A stretch of DNA of 53,164 bases from Bacillus sp. RAR_GA_16 (GCF_020165985.1 NZ_JAIUKZ010000012.1:1-53164); one strand, 5' to 3'; shown: positions 31,087-39,543, counted from the first letter of the stretch. Notes: a model not told the origin generated them from the letters alone. Numbers and translations are program-made.

Positions 31087-31137
31087 GAATCATCAGAACC
31101 GTCCCGCCGATTCCCGCCGATTCCCCGCCGCCGATTC
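31087..31137 (-). repeat. Family A repeat with expanded CCGCCGATTC tail
   Basis: GAATCATC, AGAACCGTCCC and GATTC form a minus-oriented unit, followed by two further CCGATTC repeats of varying length (CCGCCGATTC, then CCCGCCGCCGATTC). It lies between two transcription units just upstream of the SorC promoter. Confidence 0.65.
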
Positions 31138-31144
31138 AGATCCC

Positions 31145-31180
31145 TTGCACGATTGTGATCGTTAGTGTACATTTGTGCAA
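31145..31180 (+). promoter_or_regulatory. Promoter and inverted repeat of the SorC-type operon
   Basis: TTGCAC at 31145-31150 and TACATT at 31168-31173 (17-base spacer) form a promoter. TTGCAC is mirrored by GTGCAA at 31175-31180, so the -35 box and the start-site region form the arms of an inverted repeat fitting a tetrameric SorC/DeoR regulator. Confidence 0.6.
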
Positions 31181-31193
31181 AGGGAGGAAAGAG

Positions 31194-32162
31194 ATGGAAG
31201 AACGTGAGGAGATAAAGCGACTTTATCAAGTAGCACGAATGTACTATGAGCAGGATATGACGCAAAGTGAAATAGCAAAGGAACTTGGCATCTACCGCAC
31301 AACCATTAGTAGAATGCTTAAGAAAATAAGAGAAAAAGAGATTGTGCAAATTCGTATTAACTATGATGCCTTCAAAGATGTGACGGTTGGAAGGAAGTTA
31401 AAAGAACAGTTTCAGCTTAAAGAAGTGGTCGTGATCCCAAAGAAAGAAGGGGCAACCACTGACCAAAAACTAAAAGCAATGGGGCAGGCGTGTGCCACAT
31501 TCTTGGATGGCATTGTAAAAGCGGATGATGTGATTGGGTTTTCATGGGGAACAGCTCTTGCTGCGGTGGCGGAAGAATTAACGCCACAAAGGTCGCGAGA
31601 AGGCATCATGTGTGTGCCTCTTGTCGGTGGCCCGGACGGTAAATTGGAAAGTCGTTATCATGCAAATACGATTGTCTATGAAATCGCTCGAAAGTGGAAA
31701 GCCCAATCGAAATTAATTGATCTTCCTGCAATCGTCCAGACAGAGGAATTAAAAACAGCGTTGATTGATTCTGGACATTTTCAAGAAGTTCAAGAGTTAT
31801 GGTCCCGTTTATCCATTGCAGTTGTAGGTATTGGCTCCCCATTGATTAGTCATGGTCCAAACTGGCGTGCTTTTTATGGAGAGACGTTCAAGCAAGAAAT
31901 GGATCAGGACAACATTGTAGGGGACATTTGTTCCAACTTTTTCAATAGACGTGGTGAAATTCGCAAGACGAGATTGTCCAATCGAACGATTTCAGTAAAC
32001 ATGAAAGAGCTTCACTCTATGAGATACACCATAGGGATAGCTCAATCGAAGGAAAAAGTGGAAGCCATACGAGCCGCACTTAAATATGGGCATTTGAATG
32101 TTCTCGTAACGACTGAAGAAACGGCGATGGCTTTAGTAGAGGAAGCGGAAGCATTTGAATGA
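31194..32162 (+). CDS. SorC/DeoR-type sugar-binding transcriptional regulator
   Basis: A 322-residue protein from ATG at 31194 (GGGAGG seven bases upstream). N-terminal helix-turn-helix: YQVARMYYEQDMTQSEIAKELGIYRTTISRMLKK (key MTQSEIAKELG-S-MLKKAR pattern); the rest is the SorC sugar-binding domain with IGFSWGTALAAV and VVGIGSP. These regulators bind phosphorylated sugars and derepress nearby catabolic genes. Here the likely target is the operon itself, with the downstream oxidoreductase and VOC genes. The ligand cannot be deduced. Confidence 0.9.
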   Translation: MEEREEIKRLYQVARMYYEQDMTQSEIAKELGIYRTTISRMLKKIREKEIVQIRINYDAFKDVTVGRKLKEQFQLKEVVVIPKKEGATTDQKLKAMGQACATFLDGIVKADDVIGFSWGTALAAVAEELTPQRSREGIMCVPLVGGPDGKLESRYHANTIVYEIARKWKAQSKLIDLPAIVQTEELKTALIDSGHFQEVQELWSRLSIAVVGIGSPLISHGPNWRAFYGETFKQEMDQDNIVGDICSNFFNRRGEIRKTRLSNRTISVNMKELHSMRYTIGIAQSKEKVEAIRAALKYGHLNVLVTTEETAMALVEEAEAFE

Positions 32163-32216
32163 AAGACTATCGCTTAGCTGGAGTGAACCAACTTACGTTA
32201 AAAGGAGAGGAATCAG

Positions 32217-33188
32217 ATGGGACAAGTGAATTGGGGAATTGTTGGGCCAGGAGGAATAGCATCAGACTTTGCGCAGGCGATTAAAGAAGTGAACGGCGAC
32301 ATTTTCGGCGTCTGGGGCAGGAAGGTAGAAAAAGCTAAAGACTTCGCTGATCGTCTTGGGGTAAAACATGTGTATGAGGAAACGTCGGAAATGTTTCGAG
32401 ATGAACGCATTGATGTTGTCTATATTGCAACCCCACACAGCGTTCACTATTCTTATATCATGGATGCTTTACATGCTGGAAAGCACGTCCTATGTGAGAA
32501 GGCGATTACGATGAATGGAGAACAGCTACAAGAAATCATTGCGTTGGCTGAGTCTAAAAACCTGATTGTAGCGGAAGCGATGACCATTTATCATATGCCT
32601 CTCTACGGAAAGCTACGTAGTCTGATCCAACAAGGGAAAATTGGAAAAGTAAATATGGTTAATGTCACTTTTGGTAGCTGTAAGGAAAATGATCCGACGA
32701 ATCGCTTCTTTAATCCAGATCTTGCGGGTGGTGGCATGTTAGACATTGGAACTTATGCTCTTTCATTCACAAGGTTTTTCCTATCCGGTCAGCCAACAGA
32801 GCTACATACAACCGTCAAGAAACATGAGACAGGGGTAGATGAGCAATCTGGCATTGTGATGAAAAACGATGAGAATGAGATGGCCGTTGTGTCACTCGCG
32901 ATGAGAGCGAAAATGCCGAAGCGTGGCATTGTAGCTGGGGATGAAGGATTCATCACCGTTGATAATTTTCCAAGAGCGGATCAAGCAACCATCACCTACA
33001 CATCAGATGGGTCGGTTGAAACAATTGAAGCAGGTGAAGAAGGAAAAGCGCTGCAGTATGAAGTGAAGGCAATGAATGACCTTATTTTAGGTGAGGGTGA
33101 GAATTGGACATTGCCGCTTTCTCGTCAAGTGATGTCCTTGATGGATACAGCGCGTCAAAAGTGGAACCTGACATACGACTTTGAGTAA
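32217..33188 (+). CDS. Gfo/Idh/MocA-family oxidoreductase
   Basis: A 323-residue NAD(P)-dependent dehydrogenase. The Rossmann start is NWGIVGPGGIASDFAQAI, followed by DVVYIATPHSVHYSY, HVLCEKAITMNGEQLQE (the conserved EK-P/A motif with catalytic Lys) and EAMTIYH; the C-terminal half has GGGMLDIGTYAL. It oxidises or reduces a sugar or cyclitol. The ATG follows AAAGGAGAGG. 54 bases after the SorC gene, so likely regulated with it. Confidence 0.93.
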   Translation: MGQVNWGIVGPGGIASDFAQAIKEVNGDIFGVWGRKVEKAKDFADRLGVKHVYEETSEMFRDERIDVVYIATPHSVHYSYIMDALHAGKHVLCEKAITMNGEQLQEIIALAESKNLIVAEAMTIYHMPLYGKLRSLIQQGKIGKVNMVNVTFGSCKENDPTNRFFNPDLAGGGMLDIGTYALSFTRFFLSGQPTELHTTVKKHETGVDEQSGIVMKNDENEMAVVSLAMRAKMPKRGIVAGDEGFITVDNFPRADQATITYTSDGSVETIEAGEEGKALQYEVKAMNDLILGEGENWTLPLSRQVMSLMDTARQKWNLTYDFE

Positions 33189-33244
33189 AACAAGCCTTTT
33201 GAGGAATTTCTGAGACTTATTCATTCAAATAAGGAGTGATTGAG

Positions 33245-33763
33245 ATGTATAGAGGGATTGATCATATAGGGATAACCGTACCAAACATAGAGGAAGCGAC
33301 CGCTTTTTTCAAGGAGGCTTTTGACGCACAGGTTTGTTACGATGTGCAGCGACCAGAACACGAGCCGATGGAAGGCAAAGATGTGGAGAAACAATTGGGT
33401 TTACCAGCTGGGAAAAGCATTATCCATATGCGTTTGCTTAGGATAGGAGAAGGACCAACGCTTGAACTATTTCAGCTCGGATCACCAGCAGACAATCATC
33501 CAGCGAGAATTTCTGATTTAGGGATTCAGCATTTTGCTTTGTATGTTGATGATCTGAAAGCAGCATCAAAGCGTTTTGAAGCTGCAGGTGGATCACTTCT
33601 ATCGGAACCTCATCCTTTGGCAGGGGTGGAGGATGGTCCACATAATGGCGGCGTATATGGTTTGACCCCATGGGGAACGCTTTTGGAATTCATTACGTAC
33701 CCTGATGGAATTGATTATCCAGAGGGAAGTGAAGCGGAGAGATGGACGCCTTCTAGTAACTAA
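33245..33763 (+). CDS. VOC-family protein, sugar-operon member
   Basis: A 172-residue protein from ATG at 33245, eight bases after AAGGAG. The fold is complete: YRGIDHIGITVPNIEEATAFFKEAFDAQV, GPTLELFQL, the repeat GIQHFALYVDDLKAASKRFEAAGGSLLSEP and the metal-side TPWGTLLEFITYP. His at HIG, Glu in LELF, His in QHFAL and Glu in LLEFI form the usual 2-His/2-Glu metal site. It resembles lactoylglutathione-lyase or epimerase-like proteins. It closes the SorC operon and is followed by a GAGTGCTAA terminator. Confidence 0.9.
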   Translation: MYRGIDHIGITVPNIEEATAFFKEAFDAQVCYDVQRPEHEPMEGKDVEKQLGLPAGKSIIHMRLLRIGEGPTLELFQLGSPADNHPARISDLGIQHFALYVDDLKAASKRFEAAGGSLLSEPHPLAGVEDGPHNGGVYGLTPWGTLLEFITYPDGIDYPEGSEAERWTPSSN

Positions 33764-33772
33764 TTGATTTAA

Positions 33773-33812
33773 GAGTGCTAATGAAATAAGTCATTCATTA
33801 GCACTCTTATTT
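33773..33812 (+). terminator. Terminator, GAGTGCTAA family
   Basis: GAGTGCTAATGA and TCATTAGCACTC pair perfectly, followed by TTATTTTT. Ends the SorC operon. Confidence 0.92.
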
Positions 33813-33821
33813 TTGTGAACA

Positions 33822-33848
33822 GAATCAGCAGAACCGTCCCACCGATTC
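33822..33848 (-). repeat. Family A repeat fused to the hrtA 3' end
   Basis: GAATCAGC, AGAACCGTCCC and CGATTC in minus orientation. The repeat is read as the last codons of the hrtA-like gene (ESVGRFC) and provides its TGA stop. Confidence 0.8.
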
Positions 33849-34517
33849 CACCTGCCCATCTTTCATCGTCACAACCCGATCCGCATAAACCAACATTTCC
33901 TCATCATGAGTCACGGTTAATGTGGTCATATCGAGCGATTTTGTAACGTTTTGAAGCAACGCCATCGTGTCTTTAGACCTTTTGGAATCAAGGCTTGCGG
34001 TCGGCTCGTCGGCAAACAGCACTTTTGGATTGTGGATAATAGCCCGTGCGACGGCGACTCGCTGCTTTTCCCCACCTGATAAGGAGGAGGGATAGGCATT
34101 TAATCGATGGGTCATGCCGACTTGATCGAGGATGCGATGAATCTGTGCTTCTTGTTCATGCTTGGTACCTTTCATTCCCGCAATGTCCATCATCAAAGAA
34201 AGCTGTTCTTCCACCGTTAGAAAAGGAACGAGGTGGGAGGACTGAAACACAAAGCCGAAATGGCGGGCTCGAATCGCTCTGACCTGTTCAGGACGGAGCT
34301 CAGCTAAGTTCTGATTTTCAAAGAGCACTTTTCCGCTCGTGAGCGGCTGAAGACCGGCGGCGATTGTAAGCAACGTGCTTTTTCCTGAACCGGAAGCACC
34401 GACTAGCGCAGTTACTTCTCCTTTCTCAAGTGCGAGATCGACTCCTTTTAACACTTCTTCTTCTGTTTCTCCATTTATGAATGATTTTCTTATTTGCTCT
34501 AGCTGAAGTTGTGCCAT
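33825..34517 (-). CDS. hrtA: HrtA-like ABC ATPase of a haem exporter
   Basis: A 230-residue LolD/MacB-type ATPase. Walker A GASGSGKST at 40-48, signature LSGGEKQRVA, Walker B VLFADEPTASLDS, switch His in TVTHDEEML. It energises the FtsX-like permease encoded one base upstream. The four-gene set hssR-hssS-hrtB-hrtA fits the haem-regulated transporter in which HrtAB relieves haem toxicity at the membrane. The last seven residues (ESVGRFC) are encoded by a family A repeat. The ATG has an AGGAG-type site overlapping the end of hrtB. Confidence 0.85.
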   Translation of the reverse strand: MAQLQLEQIRKSFINGETEEEVLKGVDLALEKGEVTALVGASGSGKSTLLTIAAGLQPLTSGKVLFENQNLAELRPEQVRAIRARHFGFVFQSSHLVPFLTVEEQLSLMMDIAGMKGTKHEQEAQIHRILDQVGMTHRLNAYPSSLSGGEKQRVAVARAIIHNPKVLFADEPTASLDSKRSKDTMALLQNVTKSLDMTTLTVTHDEEMLVYADRVVTMKDGQVESVGRFC

Positions 34518-34518
34518 T

Positions 34519-35547
34519 TTAAGCCTCTCCTTGCTGAATCGCCTGCAATGGGTCGATTTTTTTTATTTGAAATCCTGATAGCGTTGAGCCGATGAATCCA
34601 ACCACTGCAAAGACAAGGGAAAGCTGCAGGGTGGTGGTCAGGGTTAAATGGTAAGGCATGCTATCAGGGGCGACGTATTGAAATACCTGACTAATCGCTG
34701 TAGAGATCAATAGAGCGATGATCGTAATCATAGCCATCTGACTCCACATCATTTTGAACAAGTCACTCGTCCGAATGCCAAGAGCTTTGAGAATGCCATA
34801 CATCCCGATTTTCTGGACATTCATCATATAAAAGAAAATCGCAAACAGCATGCCGCTAATCACAACGAGAAACCAAACAATCATATTCAGCGTCATTTGC
34901 TCTGCCTGGTAACTTGGGATGGTTGAGAGAAATTCTTTTTTAGAAAAGGATTGCAGGCCGCTGATGGTTTCCGTTGTATCTGGAAGATAGAGCAGCTGCC
35001 ATTCATCCGTTCGAAACATCTCTTCAAATGTTTCCTGACTGATCAATGCAACAGGTGAATGGTTGAACGTTTTGTTATCAACAAAATCAATTACCTTAAA
35101 CGTTCCTTCAAAGAGAGGGCTCGATAGTTCATCACCAACCTGGATACCTTCCGCTTTTAAGCCTGAATCGAGAATCACTTCCCCTTCGTTTACTTGTTTC
35201 AATAACGGTGCATCGGTAGAAGTAAGAAAGGCAACGCTTTGCTGGTTGTCTGCTTCGTTTTTAAGTGAACCCATTTGAATGGAGAATGCAAAAGCTTCAC
35301 GATCATTGTTAAGGATTTGGTTCTGTTTACTCGCATCAATATGAGACTGGGTGAACGATTCATTAGCATCCTCGCTCATATAAAATGTGCCATCAGGCAT
35401 GTTTTTGATTAATGAGACGTTATCCTGAGATAATCCATTGGCTAAACCTGAAATGATAAACGTGACCAGGCTAATGAGTAGTACGATGGAGCCAACGATG
35501 AGATATCTTGATTTATTCTTCTTCATTTCTTTCAAAGCCATTTTCAT
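34519..35547 (-). CDS. hrtB: HrtB-like FtsX-type ABC permease
   Basis: A 342-residue permease. One membrane helix near the N-terminus (about 15-37), an extracytoplasmic domain (about 38-220) and three C-terminal helices (about 222-246, 266-290, 306-328), with GMYGILKALGIRTSDLF between them: the FtsX/MacB topology. Length matches HrtB (about 350). HrtB extracts haem from the membrane using HrtA. The ATG at 35547 follows GAATGAGG; a second ATG two codons later is possible. An HssR-type box and promoter lie 50-80 bases upstream. Confidence 0.84.
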   Translation of the reverse strand: MKMALKEMKKNKSRYLIVGSIVLLISLVTFIISGLANGLSQDNVSLIKNMPDGTFYMSEDANESFTQSHIDASKQNQILNNDREAFAFSIQMGSLKNEADNQQSVAFLTSTDAPLLKQVNEGEVILDSGLKAEGIQVGDELSSPLFEGTFKVIDFVDNKTFNHSPVALISQETFEEMFRTDEWQLLYLPDTTETISGLQSFSKKEFLSTIPSYQAEQMTLNMIVWFLVVISGMLFAIFFYMMNVQKIGMYGILKALGIRTSDLFKMMWSQMAMITIIALLISTAISQVFQYVAPDSMPYHLTLTTTLQLSLVFAVVGFIGSTLSGFQIKKIDPLQAIQQGEA

Positions 35548-35596
35548 TGATCCTCATTCCTTTCTACAAAAAAACCTTTTGTTCCTTACACCGATT

Positions 35597-35629
35597 ACTT
35601 TAAATCAGCTAAGTGAACAAAAGGTTAAT
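35597..35629 (-). promoter_or_regulatory. HssR-type direct repeat and promoter of hrtBA
   Basis: On the minus strand the half-sites ATTAACCTT and GTTCACTTA, two bases apart, are followed after 7 bases by TAAAGT as -10. The hssR box has the same order and spacing (GTTCATCTC, two bases, GTTCACCTT, 7 bases, TAAGAT). The known HssR consensus is a direct repeat of GTTCATATT with a 2-base gap. The region also forms the inverted repeat AACCTTTTGTTC/GAACAAAAGGTT followed by seven T, which looks like a terminator. Confidence 0.6.
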
Positions 35630-35635
35630 AAATGA

Positions 35636-37006
35636 TTACAAATGAGGAAGGGTGATGGTAAAGGTTGTTCCTTTTCCTAATTGACTGTCGACAACTATGT
35701 CTCCTTGATGGAGTTCAATGATTTCTTTCACAATGGATAAGCCGAGTCCAGTACCCTGATTTGTTCTCGTACGGGCGAGATCGGCGCGGTAAAAGCGATC
35801 AAAGATTTGATCTTTTTCATTTGATGCTAATCCAATGCCTGTGTCAGCGAATGTAATGTGAGTAGCATCAGCACCCTTTTCTAATGTCACCTCGATTGAC
35901 CCTCCTGGCTCGTTGTATTTGATTGCGTTTGTTAGAAGGTTTTCCCAAACGGTGTATAACAGCTCTGGATTTCCTTCATAGGTAACCTCATCGACAGAAT
36001 ACGTTAAGGAAAGGTTCTTTTCATCAATAAGCCAATAATAGCGATACAAAAGGCTTTTTAGTTGAGCGGATAAGTCGAATGAATTCCTCACGTAATCTTT
36101 CTCTTTTGATTCAAGAGAGGAGAGGGTTAACAGCTGTTTGGATAGAATGGACATCCGTTCTGTTTCCTCTTGAATGACACGCAAGTAGGCTTTTCTGTCT
36201 TCTTCAGAAAGGGCATTATTTTCTAATAACCGACTGTACCCCTGGATTGTGAGTAAAGGCGTCTGAATATCATGTGAGACGTTTGAGACAAAGGATTTTC
36301 GGAGCGTATCCAATTTCCCGAGCCTTGCGATCATTTCTTTAAAGTTCTGCGCCAGTTGGCCAATCTCATCTCGTCGGTGAATGTCTAAGTGAACATCAAA
36401 GCCTTCTTCTCGTACTTTATTCGTGGCATGTGAGAGCTTTCGAATTGGCCGAATCAGCATCGCAGACCAAACGAGTTCGGCAAGTAAGCTTAAGATAAAA
36501 ATCACCAACACCATCCAGCCTAGAAGAAGGTGAATTTCGTTAAATAAGAGTTTAATATCGGGTCGCAAAAAGAGGGCATACTGCTTACCATCATAAGTTA
36601 ACGGCACACCGACTGAATTTTTAAGCTCGTTGGCGAAGAAGCCTGTTACAAAAGTTTTCTTCGGGAATGCTTTCATGCCATGATACGGCTCTCCATCTAA
36701 GACAGCTTCGATGGCTTGTTGGGAGATGTTTTTTTCTTTAAATGCCCCTCCGTAATAACGGCGTTCCTCTTGACTAACTAAAAAAAGCTGATAGCCTGTT
36801 GCCGCCGTATGGCTGAGGTACTCGTCTAGATCAGACTGATCTTCAGCGAACTCCGCTATGCTTGTCGCAATCTCCATGTTTTTCGTGTCGTTCTCTGGTT
36901 TTAAACTGTTTTGGTAGTATGCATTCGCAAATAAAAAGCCAATAACGGAGCTGACCAGCATGATAACCAATGTTGTTACGATGAATTTTGAGTAAAGGGA
37001 TTTCAT
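35636..37006 (-). CDS. hssS: HssS-like haem-sensing histidine kinase
   Basis: A 456-residue kinase, the length of HssS. Membrane helix 1 at about 8-29, extracytoplasmic sensor (about 30-155), helix 2 at about 158-186, HAMP (about 185-235), phosphoacceptor His245 in NVSHDIQTP, and an ATPase domain with NLLTNAIKY, DTGIGL and GTGLGLSIV. The sensor has YYGGAFKE, QQAIEAVLDGEPYHGMK and FVTGFFANEL plus LFLRPDI, which align with staphylococcal HssS. It phosphorylates the response regulator encoded upstream (4-base overlap ATGA). It senses haem-related membrane stress, by family inference. Confidence 0.87.
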   Translation of the reverse strand: MKSLYSKFIVTTLVIMLVSSVIGFLFANAYYQNSLKPENDTKNMEIATSIAEFAEDQSDLDEYLSHTAATGYQLFLVSQEERRYYGGAFKEKNISQQAIEAVLDGEPYHGMKAFPKKTFVTGFFANELKNSVGVPLTYDGKQYALFLRPDIKLLFNEIHLLLGWMVLVIFILSLLAELVWSAMLIRPIRKLSHATNKVREEGFDVHLDIHRRDEIGQLAQNFKEMIARLGKLDTLRKSFVSNVSHDIQTPLLTIQGYSRLLENNALSEEDRKAYLRVIQEETERMSILSKQLLTLSSLESKEKDYVRNSFDLSAQLKSLLYRYYWLIDEKNLSLTYSVDEVTYEGNPELLYTVWENLLTNAIKYNEPGGSIEVTLEKGADATHITFADTGIGLASNEKDQIFDRFYRADLARTRTNQGTGLGLSIVKEIIELHQGDIVVDSQLGKGTTFTITLPHL

Positions 37007-37686
37007 GACATAACCTCTAATTTATAGCCTACTCCGCGAACGGTCACAATTTTGATGGTAGAGGTGATCGCTCCGAGCCGTTCACGAATCCTCTTAATAT
37101 GAACATTGACCGTTCTTTCATCACCTTCAAAATCAAAGCCCCAGATCTTTTCGATCAGATCCTCTCGCTGAAAAACCTGGTTCGGGCGAGAAGCCAATAG
37201 CGCAAGTAACTCAAACTCCTTTAAAGGCATGAGCAGGTGCTGTTTTCTAATTTGCACCTCATAATTTTTTCGATCAATTTTGACATCCTGCAGCTGGATC
37301 ACATGTTGACTTGGCTGATCATAACGCCTTAATACAGCCTGAACACGAAAAATCAGTTCCTTCGGTTCAAACGGTTTGACGATATAATCGTCTGTTCCGG
37401 CGGTAAACCCCTGTTCTTTATCGTACAGCTCGCCTTTGGCCGTTAATAAGATAACGGGTATATCGTACAACTCTCGTATTCTCCGAGTTAGGGTGTAACC
37501 GTCCATTCCTGGCATCATGACATCTACAATCGCAAGGTCAATTGTTTTATCTTCTAGTAAAGCTAACGCTTCAGCCCCATTCGTTGATTTATATGTATGA
37601 TACCCTGCCTCTTTTAGCGTTACTTCAAAAAGGTTTAAAATGTGTGGATCGTCATCAATCGTTAAGATGGAAATCACGTTTTTCAT
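37003..37686 (-). CDS. hssR: HssR-like OmpR-family response regulator
   Basis: A 227-residue regulator: receiver domain with Asp55 in AIVDVMMPGMDG, the acidic DDD at 11-13 and Lys in VKPF, then a winged helix with FELLALLASRPNQVFQREDLIEKIWGFDFEGDERTVNVHIKRIRERLG. First gene of hssR-hssS-hrtB-hrtA, on one strand; in staphylococci hssRS and hrtAB are divergent. Its own promoter carries an HssR-type direct repeat, implying autoregulation. Confidence 0.88.
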   Translation of the reverse strand: MKNVISILTIDDDPHILNLFEVTLKEAGYHTYKSTNGAEALALLEDKTIDLAIVDVMMPGMDGYTLTRRIRELYDIPVILLTAKGELYDKEQGFTAGTDDYIVKPFEPKELIFRVQAVLRRYDQPSQHVIQLQDVKIDRKNYEVQIRKQHLLMPLKEFELLALLASRPNQVFQREDLIEKIWGFDFEGDERTVNVHIKRIRERLGAITSTIKIVTVRGVGYKLEVMS

Positions 37687-37711
37687 CCTTTCCTATGCAT
37701 TCTCTCCTACT

Positions 37712-37744
37712 ATCTTACAACGTAAAGGTGAACAGGAGATGAAC
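37712..37744 (-). promoter_or_regulatory. HssR-type direct repeat and promoter of hssRS
   Basis: On the minus strand the half-sites GTTCATCTC and GTTCACCTT with a 2-base gap (37744-37725) are followed after 7 bases by TAAGAT (37717-37712). There is no good -35 box, as expected when an OmpR-type activator overlaps the -35 region. Confidence 0.65.
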
Positions 37745-37870
37745 GGAGAGAAGATTATGTTCCTTTTTCTTGTCTTTTTTCATTCTCTCTCAATCAGGCT
37801 TCTTTCAAGCGTTCATTAACGGCTTTTTTAATATAATGAAAAATAAAAATGTCCAAATGACAAATATATG

Positions 37871-37898
37871 TTGCAAAAAGACGTTGATATTATATAAT
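37871..37898 (+). promoter_or_regulatory. Promoter of the ABC/DUF6773/HTH operon
   Basis: TTGCAA at 37871-37876 and TATAAT at 37893-37898 with a 16-base spacer, 45 bases upstream of the ATPase start. Confidence 0.65.
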
Positions 37899-37942
37899 GG
37901 AAAAAGAAGGATATGTTGATTGAGAAAATGAGGGGGATGAAG

Positions 37943-38809
37943 ATGAGTATCGAAATGCATCAGCTTTCAAAGAAGTTCAATAATCAGGAATTTGCACTTT
38001 CTGACGTTGATTTTACGCTACGAAAAGGAGAGGTTGTTGGGCTCGTGGGACCAAACGGGGCTGGGAAAACAACGTTAATGAAAATCATTTCTGGGATTAT
38101 CGTACAGTATGATGGTCAGTTTACGGTTCAAGGAGAAGGACGTTCTGTTGGAAGCTTAATTGAAAAGCCGAAGTTCTTTCCAAATAAAAGCGGACGCTAC
38201 AATATCAATTATTTTCATTCGTTGTTCGGTGGAGATGATCAGCATTTCGATGAGATCATTGAGTCTCTAGGGATGAAGACTTACTTAAAGAAAAAGGTGA
38301 AGAACTATTCGCTTGGGATGAAGCAGCGTCTTGGCATAGCTCTTGCGCTCATTTCAAATCCTGATTATCTTGTGTTAGACGAACCAACAAATGGCATGGA
38401 CCCGGATGGGATTCGTCACATTTTAGGGTACTTGAAGAGACTCGCAAAAAAACAAGGAATTGGCATTCTTATTTCCAGTCACATTTTAGAAGATATCGAG
38501 AGTATGAGTGATCGCGTTTATGTGATTAAAGAAGGACGGATTATCAATGAATATGCTGGGGACCAGCACGATCGAGAAGTGGTAGAGCTTACGTTTTCAG
38601 AAAACGATCTACACCAGGCCTTGCATGTATTAGAAGCATACGAGGGAGTAACCCGTAGTGGTCAGATTCTATCCGTTCCGTTTGCGGGAGATATGAAACA
38701 GGTTCTGAAGCACTTAAGTCAAAACGATCTTTTCCCGGTTGATGTGAAGCGGAAAAAGGACACGCTTGAGGATTTCTATTTTCAAAATATGGAGAGTGAA
38801 GCGAAGTGA
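37943..38809 (+). CDS. ABC transporter ATPase (BcrA/drug-exporter type)
   Basis: A 288-residue ATPase from ATG at 37943 (GAGGGGG upstream); in-frame ATGs at 37913 and 37937 are less well placed. Walker A GPNGAGKTT at 36-44, signature YSLGMKQRLGIALAL, Walker B LVLDEPTNGMDPDG, switch His in SSHILEDIESM. The C-terminal part (about 215-288) is the short accessory region found in lantibiotic and bacitracin exporters of the BcrA kind. It overlaps the permease gene by 4 bases (GTGA). Substrate unknown. Confidence 0.92.
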   Translation: MSIEMHQLSKKFNNQEFALSDVDFTLRKGEVVGLVGPNGAGKTTLMKIISGIIVQYDGQFTVQGEGRSVGSLIEKPKFFPNKSGRYNINYFHSLFGGDDQHFDEIIESLGMKTYLKKKVKNYSLGMKQRLGIALALISNPDYLVLDEPTNGMDPDGIRHILGYLKRLAKKQGIGILISSHILEDIESMSDRVYVIKEGRIINEYAGDQHDREVVELTFSENDLHQALHVLEAYEGVTRSGQILSVPFAGDMKQVLKHLSQNDLFPVDVKRKKDTLEDFYFQNMESEAK

Positions 38810-39522
38810 ATGTAAGTCAATTCTTTAAACTTGAGATCAAACGAAACCTTAACCTGGCGCTGTTTGTTTCCATTGGATTTGCTTTTTTATTTGGAGGTGG
38901 AATCGTTTATGCGATTTACCAGATGGATGGTCCATTTCAGCCTCAAAATGTTTCTGGATTATATTCCGGGGTTGCAACGGTAGCGCTTGGCGTGTTTTGT
39001 GCAAAAGTGGTGATTGCCGATCTGCATCATGGAACGATTTACCTTTTGTTCACATCAGCTCGCAATCGGATCATCTTTTTGATTTCACGTGTGTTGGTTA
39101 TTTCTGTTGTATCGCTCCTGTTCGGACTCGGATGCGCAGCGCTTCTTTATGTGAATCATGTTTTGAACGGGCAGGCATTTTCAGCGGGAGATGTTGGGCA
39201 GGCTGTGCTGCAGTATGTGTTATTCGGAGTCTTTTTTACCTTACTGTTTCAAGTGATTTCGATGTTCTATCAAAAGGTGATGCAGCTGTTAATTCTTTCG
39301 TTAGTGACGATCTTGGTGCTTCCTGGTCTTCTTGGCATCGTGTTTCAGGTGGAAGCCATTCCTGAATTTGTGAAGGATATTGTTGCGTATGCACCGATTT
39401 ACAGTTTACCGAACCAGCTGCCGTTTCTTATGCTTGATGGGATGGAAATGATTGTAACGGGGATTGTTAGTTTACTATTGTTTGTGTTTGCATATGAGCG
39501 GTTACCAAAGATTGATTACTAA
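38806..39522 (+). CDS. ABC-2-type permease
   Basis: A 238-residue membrane protein with six predicted helices (near 17-38, 50-75, 95-125, 140-165, 170-195, 212-232), starting with VSQFFKLEIKRNLNLALFV. GTG start overlaps the ATPase stop, so the two are coupled. This is the membrane half of an exporter of the BcrB/EcsB-like size class. Natural substrate unknown; could be a peptide or lipid. Confidence 0.87.
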   Translation: MNVSQFFKLEIKRNLNLALFVSIGFAFLFGGGIVYAIYQMDGPFQPQNVSGLYSGVATVALGVFCAKVVIADLHHGTIYLLFTSARNRIIFLISRVLVISVVSLLFGLGCAALLYVNHVLNGQAFSAGDVGQAVLQYVLFGVFFTLLFQVISMFYQKVMQLLILSLVTILVLPGLLGIVFQVEAIPEFVKDIVAYAPIYSLPNQLPFLMLDGMEMIVTGIVSLLLFVFAYERLPKIDY

Positions 39523-39543
39523 GATTTAGGAGGAAGAGGAACG

